A DNA stretch of 64,000 nucleotides from Gigantopelta aegis (lineage: Eukaryota; Mollusca; Gastropoda; Neomphalida; Peltospiridae), in the NCBI RefSeq assembly GCF_016097555.1, contig NC_054702.1, positions 78,411,997-78,475,996 of the forward strand, in the 5' to 3' direction. Of the stretch, positions 23,581-34,021 are shown piece after piece. Below the pieces are notes generated by a model, which was not told where the DNA came from, did not search any database, and saw nothing but the letters and a program-made list of their open reading frames with translations. The translations under genes and the position numbers were made by a program. The first letter of the stretch is position 1, and each line of letters opens with the position of its first letter.

Positions 23581-24580
23581 TTTAACTTAAAGGGACTGTC
23601 CTGAGTTTGCTTTCATTGTAAGATGTTTTTGTCTAACAGACTTTTTGGTGACTGACATTATATTTTTTGTGTTAAGAATATCAGTGTCTAGGTAAACAAG
23701 GTGTTTGTTGTCGTCCTAATGTGGGAGAGACTAAATCGTAGACACTGAGAGTCGTCAGCCAGTGAGCGTCTACTGAATATTCATGATCAAACGGTTGATC
23801 GACATCGAGATTTTACGACATCGAGTAATGTTCTGGTGTATACATATATAAATTATTCCAACTGTAGATATTAATGTAACAAGTATTTAATAATATACAG
23901 TGTGCTTAATAAATTGTGTAATTGAATGTTACGTAGCGTATATCAATGTCGTTGTTTGTTGTTTTCCTGCTCTTCTTCTGTGGGATAATCCCGCCGATAT
24001 TTTGATGAATTTTACACCAGTGGTTACGGTTATCTATACGTCAAAATTGTAATGCACGTCTGTACAAATTAATTTCATAAACAAATAAACAAACAACAAC
24101 AAAAATCATTCAACAACTACAGAATGTATAATTTAAAATAATTACTGTATAAATGAGTACAGGTCAAACCGATTACAAAAAATGTTGTCCTCTACTGTTA
24201 ATTATAATTATTTAATTATTTGTAATAACAATTGTCCTAAATAAAAATAATAACAACAACAACACAACAGTAGTTACGGTAGGTTTTTGGAAAATTATAA
24301 ATTTAAGATTTCAGTAGGTTGGATTATAAATACATTATCTCACTACCAAGTACACATGAAGTCATCCACTGATGTAGTTAACAAATTACACACTTCTTGG
24401 CTAATGTCTATTTCCTCAAAGTAAGTCTACTTTTGTAGACACAAAATTAATCAATTATCTAAGTGATCAGAGTAGATTTCTGTTTCTTTATTTTTTTAAA
24501 TATGATTTTTATTAAATAGATTTGAATAAAGTACCACTGAAGGTTCATTTACCTTTAATATAGATATACATACATGTATA

Positions 24581-25037
24581 CAATATATAGATATTCATAC
24601 ATCAATACATACTAGCCAGTGCCAGGTCTGCCCACTGTTTCATGCACGTAAGCGGGATCGACCGCGTAGATTGTAGGCCCCATGCATATGGTTGAGTTGA
24701 AAGAGCTTCCTTTTATGGAAGCTTCGATAGCTCAGAGCGTATCGTGGTTAGTCTGCCAATTTGCGGGCGAATCGGTGCCACAGGTTCGAGTCCCAGCAAC
24801 GGCATGGGACAATTTGTGAGGCCAGAAAGGATTTAATTATCCCCTGCGCCAGTGCGTTAATATCTATGTATGTAATAGTCAACCTCGACATACATACAAT
24901 ATATAGATATTCATACATCAATACATACTAGCCAGTGCCAGGTCTGCCCACTGTTTCATGCACGTAAGCGGGATCGACCGCGTAGATTGTAGGCCCCATG
25001 CATATGGTTGAGTTGAAAGAGCTTCCTTTTATGGAAG
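24581..25037. repeat. 316-bp tandem repeat with tRNA-like Pol III boxes
   Basis: caatatatagatattcatac starts at 24581 and again at 24897, giving a 316-bp period. The second copy is interrupted by the gap after 141 bases. The repeated part looks identical between the two copies. The first unit contains a tRNA-like stretch at about 24720-24805: atagctcagagcg resembles an A box and caggttcgagtccc a B box. No foldable anticodon arm is evident, so this is not a tRNA gene. The gap suggests a longer array. Confidence 0.75.
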
Positions 25038-25237
25038 NNNNNNNNNNNNNNNNNNNNNNNNNNNNNNNNNNNNNNNNNNNNNNNNNNNNNNNNNNNNNNN
25101 NNNNNNNNNNNNNNNNNNNNNNNNNNNNNNNNNNNNNNNNNNNNNNNNNNNNNNNNNNNNNNNNNNNNNNNNNNNNNNNNNNNNNNNNNNNNNNNNNNNN
25201 NNNNNNNNNNNNNNNNNNNNNNNNNNNNNNNNNNNNN
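25038..25237. other. Assembly gap (200 N)
   Basis: Exactly 200 unknown bases inside the tandem array, most likely a placeholder length. Confidence 1.
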
Positions 25238-25276
25238 ACATCTTACAATGCAGAAAACTCAGGAATGTCCCTTTAA

Positions 25277-26116
25277 TATGTAATTTTAGCTATTTAAAAG
25301 TCTGTTTAATATAATTTTAAAAAACCCTGACAAACACGGCAGTCAGGACAGCCCCTTTAATCAGGATCGTTCTTAAAAGAAATTTAATACAGTCTGTAAT
25401 GCAGTTCTGTGTATATACAAATATTGATTTTGCGTGGATATTTTTGTCGATTTTTTTTTCTAGTTTAAAAGCATAAGTTGGCGTTAATACCCTCCATCAC
25501 TGGATACGGTTTTGGCCGGATGCTGTACTTTTTAACCTGTGTATATATACATACATGTATATTCATATTCCATTATTTATGTACAGCATGTAACACTTTA
25601 ATAATAATAAAAAACATATATATTCTTATTTTCTTTTTCTTCTTCTTTTTTCTTCTTCTTAAAATGAAATATTGAAAACTTTAGGATGCGGTAACCTTTT
25701 TTTAGATATTAAAAAAAAATCAACGTATGTTCTAAACTGACTTTTGGTCATTTGGAACGTAAATTTAATATAGAACCATAGTAAAACTGTGTTAGGCTTA
25801 GGTAACTCACCGGTTTTACAAATATTATTCCCCTAACAGAACAATCGGTTATCTAGGTAAAAAAAACTAACAAAACAAACGTGAATTTACTTCCAGTTAC
25901 TAAATATTTTTTAATATTGTCTCTTGTAATACAGAACCTATCAAAGGGCGTTTCGCTGTTATTGTCCAAGTCAAGATCGCTGACCTTAGTAACGTTAACG
26001 TAACAGTTAGACAGTGTTACATAGCAACAACAATGTAGGCCCCTACGTAAATTATTTATATTATAAACACCGAACAAAATCTCAAATTAAAAACAAAAGA
26101 GATTGCTCAACTACTT
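25277..26116. other. No gene; a second decayed TTAA-type end; upstream region of the next gene
   Basis: gtcaggacagcccctttaat near 25340-25360 resembles another right end of the same TTAA family. The rest is AT-rich and may hold the promoter or 5' exon of the gene starting at 26117; no clear TATA or initiator could be picked. Confidence 0.4.
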
Positions 26117-27412
26117 ATGGGATCGGCTTTGTCGAAGTCGGGGCTAAAACCGCTTCCGTTCTGTGGATCATTGGTTGAAAGATCATCTCAAAAAGTATCC
26201 AGCACCCATAGCAAGCCTAAGGACGAGGATGTCCCGACATGGATGTTAACACCAGAGTCGAGTCTATCGCCCATCAGCGGTGTCTCATCCACCACGCTGG
26301 ATATCAGCTGCGATCCGTCCAGTGAAAATACTCCCTCGTTGTGAGATTTTTTTTTTCGTGACATGCCATTCTTCAATACGATTTAGTGTGGACCATTTAC
26401 ATTGTTTTAGATTTCGTGTCATGCCATCCATCCTTCCATGCCCTTTAGAATAGACCGTTTACATTATTTTACATTTTGCGAGATACCATTCTTCGATACC
26501 ATTTAGAATAAACTTTACATTATTTTACATTTCGCGAGATGCCATTCTTCTATACCATTTAGAATAGACCATTTATGTCATTATTTTACATTTGATGACA
26601 TGCCGTTCTTCAATACGATTTAGAATGGATCATTTAAACCACTATCTTACATTCTGCGACATTTCTTTGATACCATTTAGAATAGACCATTTACATGATT
26701 TTACATTTCGTGTCATGCCATCTTTCCATACCATTTAGATATGCCATTTACATCATTATTTTATATTCTGTGATATATCGGTCTTGGATACCATTTAGAA
26801 TATGTCATTTACGTCATTATTTTGCAGTCCATGACATGCCATGACTATTTATTAGTTATTGCTTTAAGGAAAATATATTATAACAGACGAGTGGAGACAA
26901 GATTACAACTTTGAGGATGTAAAGTATTCGATAATTATAAACTGGACAAAGGTTGCAGTATTAGTATTAAAAAAAAATACAAGCACAATATTTGTATTCT
27001 TTAATCTGAGAGTAGCTGAGAATTGTTTTTCTCGTATACGACGTCTTTTATATTTTCTTTCGTTTTTCTCTCTTTTAAGTGTTAAGCTTTTTAATAGACT
27101 ACAAATATTGCATACCTTTATGCGCCCAACTAGATTTGCCACTGAACAATGATTAAAACTTTCTCCTTTTTTTTTCACTTTTTGTTCTACTAGTTTCCCA
27201 TCATTTGATTCAGTAGCAGAAAGGCCAGAGAGTCGTCAAGAAAGACCATCAATACACGTACAAGACGGTACACCAGGGCTACTAAGTCGTCGAGGTGCAC
27301 GATCAGAGTCGACAACCCGCGAAAATACATCATCCGTACCAAAAGAAACTCAAAATACGCCCTCGATAAACTGTTCGGCCAGCCCACTACTGCCAGTAAG
27401 TCGTCTGCATAG
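26117..27412 (+). CDS. Possible two-exon gene, N-myristoylation-type start
   Basis: Proposed exons are 26117-26340 and 27214-27412, encoding 140 residues. Exon 1 starts MGSALSKSGLK, a good N-myristoylation context (Gly2, Ser6, Lys7), and is rich in Ser/Pro. It ends at a strong donor (gtgaga). The acceptor chosen (attcag at 27213) keeps the frame and gives a basic C-terminal part ending in RKYIIRTKRNSKYALDKLFG and a Ser-rich tail. Codons in that frame favour C/G at third positions (ATC, TAC, CTG, TTC), unlike the other frames. A longer alternative frame overlaps exon 2 (about 27191-27538) but does not join exon 1 without a stop. I do not recognise the family. If real, it is a small membrane-tethered, mostly disordered protein. 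Confidence 0.45.
26352..26850. repeat. ~60-bp imperfect tandem repeat in the intron
   Basis: About nine diverged units containing tgccattcttc, ataccatttagaatag, accatttac and ttattttacattt, starting just after the donor at 26341. The spacing of the units is about 54-62 bases. Confidence 0.8.
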
Positions 27413-27966
27413 ATGTTCGAAATCGGAGCCACAAGTGAATGGAGTAGACTTCCTGCTGCCGGGAGTTTCGACCCCATGTGGTCTTCGGCGCTCAAAGCAG
27501 AAAACTATGCATAGAAATCCTAAAAGATCGTGAGTCAACGGCGACAAGGCTGAAGGTTGATTGCATGCCACCATCCACTCTTACGTGCATTACCGTGTCA
27601 GAATGTAAAGTATGTCATAGCATCCAGAGAAATAAGAGACTTCAATTTCTATACAGTACAGTGGCCAATCCACGTGCAAAAACAAATAATAGAGGTTGAT
27701 CACAAACATTCTGAGTTTTACCCACCCGTAAACCAGAACATCGTGCCATTTTGCTTTTATATATATATATATATACCCATTTTCAAGTGACAGCACATCA
27801 TAATGCACAGCTTCTGCTACAGGCAGAAAGAAAGATTTAGGCAGGCATTTATTGAAACCCTAATCCCTCAACTCAACTGGACTGTTCTAAGTGTCACAGG
27901 TTTGGTGTCAAAAGCAGACGTGGATCACGGTGGATGGAAAGAAATATACATAGAAACCTAGAAACG
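27413..27966. other. Probable 3' flank of the 26.1-kb gene; no other gene
   Basis: Short (TA)n at 27757-27775. No domain-bearing frame recognised. Confidence 0.4.
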
Positions 27967-27970
27967 TTAA

Positions 27971-29145
27971 AGGAATGCTAAAGCAAGGCTTTTGGACTGG
28001 TGTGCATATTCATCGATATATAAATACACATTATTGCTTAATATCAACAAGTATAATCGTATAGTTAATTAATAAGACGGTTAAATGTGACGGCTATTAT
28101 ATATAACGGGCGCAGCCATTTTGTACCATCCCAGTGAATACGCCCTCTGACGAGCTGGTGGTTACGTAATACCTAACGTGTCATATCAGGAATTAGTCTT
28201 CGAACTGAAGAAACAAAACATAACTGATTTTTTCGGATGCATCGCAGTGTTCTGTAATATCTATCCCAGTAACATAGCAACGTGTATATGTGGTTTATTT
28301 TTTAATACAAAATAAACCACCATTGTCAAAGTGTTGAAAGAACTGTATTATATTTTGTATATAAATTAACCCACGCACTGAAATAATAGTCGGAGTATTT
28401 TCTTGCTTAATTGGTATTTTCTTTCCGTGGCCTGTACCTGCGGTTCTTGATTGGCAGGTGTATATTTAGACGGTCCCTAGACACTGTGTCTAGACACACT
28501 AAAAAGACGTGCCTCTTTTACTAAGACCACAGGGTATTGTGTGATAACCTCAAATCGTAATGTACTTACCAGCTTTATTACTGTAAGTAATTCTGTAAAA
28601 CCCTGGATTAAGTAGACTTTCCCATCTAAAATCACAAAACTGACCAATTACGTAGTCCCAGACAAAAGAAAATTATCACTTGGGTATCGTGAGTGGTCGT
28701 TTTTGCTCGAACGTATCCTACCAATAGGCCTAATAATATGCTTTTTTTCTTTGGATTTTTTAAAAGAAAAAAATACTATAACTCCATTTCGTTATATTGA
28801 TGCAAATTGAAATATATTTAGTTAAATAGTTTATTATACTATCAAGTCATTTATGTTGTTTTACAAGTCAGGTTGATGAAAGCGAAGTGCCTTGTCGTAA
28901 ATTAGAGCATTTGTTTACGCTGTGCATAATAGAGAAGTTGGACCTGAGCTGACGTCACTTCGCCCCAAGCTATACCACCGGTCGTCACAAAAACAAAACA
29001 AAATGGCTGCACCCAGTTAGCAGGAATAATCACGGCTTTTTATTAATTCTAAAATTTCGCGTTTTTCATTTGTTAAAGGATGTGTTGGTGGTCCGGGTAT
29101 GCATCTTTCCAACACATAAGGCTCTTGTTGGAGTTTAGTCTACCT
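27971..29145. mobile_element. Second TTAA-flanked TIR element (1.2 kb), non-autonomous
   Basis: TTAA lies on both sides (27967-27970 and 29146-29149). The ends are aggaatgctaaagcaaggc and, reverse-complemented, aggtagactaaactccaac. Farther in, gcgcagccattttgtacc (about 28112) pairs with caaaatggctgcaccc (about 29000), so the inverted structure is extended. No transposase frame. It differs in sequence from the 23.6-kb element but shares TTAA targeting and AGG ends. Confidence 0.6.
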
Positions 29146-29149
29146 TTAA

Positions 29150-29889
29150 GCCATTTGTTTTAGTTTACATAAATAATCAAATATACAATCCAATGGTGTC
29201 CGGGTAACAAGGCTGAATCAGAAGTATCCGAAAATCACAACGTGTTAACCTAACGAGAAATGGCGGTAGTAGCAGCAGCTGCAGCAGCATCAAGAACTAT
29301 AATACAAAATAACACACACAAAAAAAACCCAAAAACGAACGACAATCAAGTATTGGGCGACAGATTTGAAGATCCTTGAGAATACAGAAACGTCACTGAC
29401 CCTAAAAATATAGCTTTTTCGGAATGAACTACTGTTACACTAGTCATGATCAGCAAGGGAATGTTGTATTGTTGAAAGTTACTTGTTCTTTACTTTCCAG
29501 TTGATTATTATGATTTTTGAAAACAGTTTTGAATACTTTTTTTTTAAATAAAAGATATATTTTTATTTAAGAACTAGTACCAGCATTCTGTGTTGATGTA
29601 TTGATGCTGTAGGCTACAAGGCTTCCAACACGTGTCAATGGGTATACTACTAGATGGAATACGGTAAAGTTATGAATTAAATTAGTTCATTGCATTACGT
29701 TTTCGTTTCATGTGGATTGCAGGATAAATAAAATTAACTGGTTACTGTCTTGAGATATCAGCTTTTAATCCTGCCCTGGTCGAATGACAACTGCAATCGC
29801 CATTTTATACTTTGTTGGATAAAGCCGATATCTTAAAACAATAATCCGAACGTTATTCTCTTTATATATGAACGATTCCTTGCTGCATT
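29150..29889. other. No gene seen
   Basis: AT-rich; a short GCA-rich stretch near 29275. No coding support. Confidence 0.5.
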
Positions 29890-30110
29890 TCTGTACAGGC
29901 GCATATGCAGGAATTGTAGCAGGAGGGGGGAGTCTAGACTGGCGAGCAAAGTGTACGGGGGGGGGGGGGGTGTCGTGACATGCTTCCCCGAAAAATGTAT
30001 TGAAAAGAAAGAAAATTTGCTCAAGCGGGGTAAGGTGGCTGTGTCCCTCATAACCCCCCCCCCCCCCCCCCCCCCCGAACACACGCCTGCTGTAGGCATA
30101 ATGGGAGCGA
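29890..30110 (+). mobile_element. Dispersed repeat with G and C tracts
   Basis: Reverse-orientation relative of 2277-2450: gtctagactggcgagcaaag, a G14 run (29957-29970), catgcttccccgaaaaatgt, then a C22-23 run (about 30054-30076). Frames across it are Gly/Pro homopolymer artefacts. Confidence 0.55.
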
Positions 30111-30738
30111 TTTTCCTATCTCACTCTAGACCAAGGGTCAAAATATCAATGTTAAGATAGGCATAGTTTAAAATGTGCCGAGGTGCCAATAAACCAATAT
30201 ATATATAATTTTTAGCAGGCCTGTAGAAATGGGTGGGTGCGATCTCCCCACATGTGGACGAAAATGTGTGCACTTGGGATTATACAGTATCGTCTTTGAG
30301 TGGTGGGAGGGGCCGCTCCCTGTCCCACAGGTGTCGCCTTTCAGGGCGTATAAAACGTGTCAATTTACATTTATTCTAGGACTACAAGATGATATTTATT
30401 TGTTTGTTTGTTTGTTTGTTTATTTTATATTTAATATTTTATTTATTTATTTATTTATTATTATTAGTAGTAGTAGTAGTAGTATATTTGTTGCGGCTGT
30501 TGCTTCTGCTGTTCTTGAAAAGTATGGTTGTTGTACTTAGGCCTATTCCAAACTGGTTTCATCAACAACTTGAACAAGTGCACATTATATAGCATTAGGC
30601 TACACTAAATACAAGTATATTATTTTATTGGAAATACATACTAACCAAATTTAAATATTATGTTATTACTACCAATCAAAGTAATGGTTGAGTTTTATTT
30701 ACTTCATAAAAATAGTTGCTGTGACAGTGTGGAACGTG

Positions 30739-30742
<4 letters not shown>
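30111..30742. other. No gene; simple TTTG, TTA and TAG repeats
   Basis: Short (TTTG)n, (TTTA)n and (TAG)n tracts at 30398-30487. No coding support. Confidence 0.5.
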
Positions 30743-30789
<47 letters not shown>

Positions 30790-30794
30790 GGGGG
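30743..30794. repeat. (GA)n followed by G16
   Basis: About 18 GA units immediately followed by a G run. Confidence 0.95.
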
Positions 30795-30915
30795 TACCTT
30801 TAACATGCCCATATACCTCTATGGTTTCAGGCATGACTGTCTCGGGCCCTGTCTGTGGATAGCCAGTGGCGTGGCTCGGGACAGTAATACTACGGTGGAA
30901 CATGGAAGTTACTTA

Positions 30916-31383
30916 GGTCTCACTACACAGATGTCATCTGCCATTGAAACCCATGTTAAACTGCCCAACTTCAAGCGAAGATTGCCCATAGAACGGGTTC
31001 TCGTTGGCACTAACAACATACACCATTGCGAACATACATTATATAAGCATTTATATTCACTCCAAAATTGTGAACATTTCCGTCTCAGTTTTTTGCTATA
31101 TGACCGCATCTGGCTGTAGTACCTGTCCGAACAGGTGGTTCATTAACCGATTCACTCCGGCTGTCACTTGCGCTATATACCCATATCCCAAAAGGTCGAT
31201 GCACAATATTACAAAATAACATGGGCAAAATACAGCCAGAAGGCTTACCATTAAACATACATATTGTTTTAATTCTTCACCATTTCTTAGAAGTGAATAT
31301 GTGAACCATAACATGTGCCACAATTAGGAACTATTATAGTGGTCAATGAACTCTCACCCGGAAGTGATCTGTGTAGTGAGACC
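30916..31383. mobile_element. PIF/Harbinger-like MITE (468 bp)
   Basis: The ends are ggtctcactacacagat and its exact complement atctgtgtagtgagacc. Each side is flanked by TTA (30913-30915 and 31384-31386), the three-base target typical of PIF/Harbinger. No transposase inside. Confidence 0.7.
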
Positions 31384-31386
31384 TTA

Positions 31387-32101
31387 ATTGGTGAAGTGCA
31401 ACTTGAAAGAGTTGTTGTTCTTGAACTAAGGGTAGAGCACTCTAATACCAGTTCTTGGTTGGTTGAATTTTAACTTTTATTTAACGCTGTAGATTTAAAA
31501 AAAATTTTTTTAAATGAATCTATGTATCTGCTTAAGCAGAGAATAATACAGTACTTTCCGGTTAATATCAAGTTTATATCCGGGTAAAATATCGGCCCAT
31601 ACACCCCACTCTAGCAATATATATCATCGAGTTCCCTGTTACGGTAGGTGGCCTATTTTGGTGGATGCGACTGCTTCCCGGGATTGTACTCCCATTTCAA
31701 TGTTTGTGACGTCATTACTTTTTTGTGCCTGGAAGAAGTGCATGAGTTCGGGCATGAGTTCCTTATTTTCCCCATAACGATTTTAAAGAAATATTTGTTA
31801 GAATTAGTTTACGGTTAGGGTTAGGGTTAACGATAGTTATATAAAATATCATTTAAAACAATTTGTTCTATAAAACCATCATAATGTTTAAGTTCAAATC
31901 CAAGGCTAGCATTATCTTTCCGAACTCTTTTCCGAAGAAAAGTAAAGTTCGTAAAAATAAGATTTAAATGCGCAAAGAAAGCAAGATTGAATTTAACCCA
32001 CTCATAAACACAGTACATTTCCTAATTATGCCTTTTTTCTACAATTTTCAAAGACTGTCATTTAAAAGAAAACAATTTTTAAAATTATTTTTCTATGTCC
32101 A
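31387..32101. other. No gene; AT-rich
   Basis: Two ttaggg units near 31812 are too few to count as a telomeric repeat. No coding support. Confidence 0.5.
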
Positions 32102-32226
32102 GTTCAGACGATTTGTCCTCTGGACGTTTCGTCCACAGACAATTCGTCCACTAAAAATTTGTCCACTATGGAACTCGAGACAATTCATCCACAACTAAAA
32201 ATTGTTCTTGGACAATTCGTCCACTA
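32102..32226. repeat. Left GGACGAA-type repeat (candidate TIR)
   Basis: Repeated complements of the word ggacgaat: agacgatttgtcctctggac, gtttcgtccacagac, aattcgtccac. The outer 45 bases match the reverse complement of 38338-38382 with few differences. Confidence 0.6.
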
Positions 32227-34021
32227 TAATTTTAAAAACATTTTTGGTATTGGTTATTTTTATAATATACCATCGACGTTCCAAACTGCGTTCACCTAAC
32301 GACAAAAACACGAATACGATATTTACGGAAATATTCTATATTTTTCAGCTACGATATGTGAAACAAAATATATTGTAATCAATTAACGTAAAAAAATCAA
32401 CAATATGGATGTAAAACAAATCCATTCTAGTAAACAAAAGTGAAACACCCTCCGGTAAACAGGAAAAAGTGTGACGTTTCTAACTGCGTTCAGGTGCATG
32501 CGTTTTCAAAAAGTATGGTAACGCACATGTGCAGTTCATCATTTTCCATTTTTAAAGCCACTAAATGAAAAAATATATGTTTCTTAACTATGCACAGTTG
32601 ACGAACACTTAGATTAATATTTTTTTTAAAGGAAAAATTCAATTTGTCAAGGGTTCTGGTCCGGTCCGCGTTTTATCAACACACATGAATAACACTTGAT
32701 AGGCATTATGTTTATACCAGTGAATAGTTTGTAAAATATCATGTTTTTTTAATGAATTGATTCTTAATTAACACAATTTATACACTCAAAATTATTTACA
32801 ATTGTTATGAATGGATTATGAATACTATTCATTACAATAGAGGCACAAAAATGTAGCATACCTTTTGCAGATCGAATATAATAATTGAAAACAAATTCTA
32901 ACAACAGGGGTCTTAAAAATCATAAAAATTAAATGCTTTGGCCTTATTGATATGACATCTGTGAGGACATGTGACACACACCGAATGTTAATTCATCTTT
33001 CTCCATTTTAAGTCAATTTCTACGAATCATGTGGACCCGATATCGGTAATGTTAAGGAATAAACAAAAACAACTTAGTAAAATTAATGGTTTTAGGGGTT
33101 TGTAAAGTTTTGTTATTAGATACTTACTTTTCTGAACTTTATTATTTATGAAAATGTTCCTGAACTGTGAAGAAAAACCTCATAAATGAGCTACATACCG
33201 ATGACAACAAATCAGATGTTGATTGCGCGAACCGTGCACAAGAAAACAAAGTGAACGGAATTGGAAGCATAACGCAGTTAGGGACATTGACGATAGATCA
33301 ATTTTTTTTATCCTGCAACGACCGTTTCTATTGACAGATTATGATGACCAATTGAAGCAAAGTCATAAACGTAGGCCTATACTAGCAGAGCCTCGCGGAA
33401 TTTCCCATTCTTACCTTCACAGGATAAAGCAGGTATCCGACGTCATTAACTAGTTATTCTCTATATATAAAATTACTTCACACTGAGAGGATTCATGGCT
33501 GTACAAAGAGGTAAAGGGTTGAAGAGCAGTTGAGTAGTCTAGAGGATAGGTCCAGATTGTAATAATATATACGGTATCTATTGAAAGATGTTTTTGTTAT
33601 GATTAAAGATAATCTCGACATTTCTACTTGTCTGGTATAGCCTATTGTTTCTTTTTACCCATTCCGTTTACACCTGGCCTCTATTGTGAATTAATTAACA
33701 ATACACACTAAACACTATTAAAGTGGTTTCTTTAATGCACAGTCTCTCAATATACATGGTTTGTTAACATTTGTTCTGGGGTTTAATGACCAGTACGACT
33801 AATCCTTTGATGTTTCCACCTGTCGCATACTGGTTTATTTAAAGCACAGCCTCTCAATTCAGAAAGTTCATAGAAATCGCTGCTAAAACTACTTGCCTTA
33901 TTTTTAAATATTATATTGCAGTGCTAATTATGCTAATTATGAGTTTTTTCCGTCATGACTCAAGTAAACAAGCACGGACATATACACCCAGTCGTTTCTT
34001 TTTACTGCATTTGCGTTTACA
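32227..34021. other. No confident gene; upstream region of the PHD/MULE-like gene
   Basis: AT-rich. A 76-codon frame at 33223-33453 is richer in charged residues than its surroundings, but no domain, start context or splice signal makes it convincing. Confidence 0.4.

Larger units (their letters stand above)
23591..25272. mobile_element. TTAA-flanked TIR element containing a tandem array and assembly gap
   Basis: The left end is TTAA then agggactgtcctgagtttgc. The right end, reverse-complemented, is TTAA then agggacattcctgagttttc; both continue into ttgtaagatgt. TTAA target sites are typical of piggyBac-like elements. No transposase is visible. The interior holds a 316-bp tandem unit and a run of 200 N, so the true length is unknown. 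Fragments of the same family lie at 2514-2705 and 49735-49925. Confidence 0.6.

Noticed and set aside
24720-24805. Possible tRNA gene (A- and B-box-like motifs)
   Set aside because: It lies in a 316-bp tandem repeat, and no sensible anticodon arm or acceptor pairing could be drawn; better called a tRNA-derived repeat.
27190-27495. Minus-strand 101-codon frame opposite exon 2 of the 26.1-kb gene
   Set aside because: No recognisable domain; the plus strand has better splice and codon evidence.
29890-30110. Gly-rich and Pro-rich frames
   Set aside because: Produced by G and C homopolymers inside a dispersed repeat.
31808-31830. Telomere-like ttagggttaggg
   Set aside because: Only two to three units, as also at 39030; not evidence of a telomere or internal telomeric array.
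33223-33453. 76-codon plus-strand frame as an exon of the PHD/MULE-like gene
   Set aside because: No donor linking it in phase to the PHD exon and no similarity recognised.
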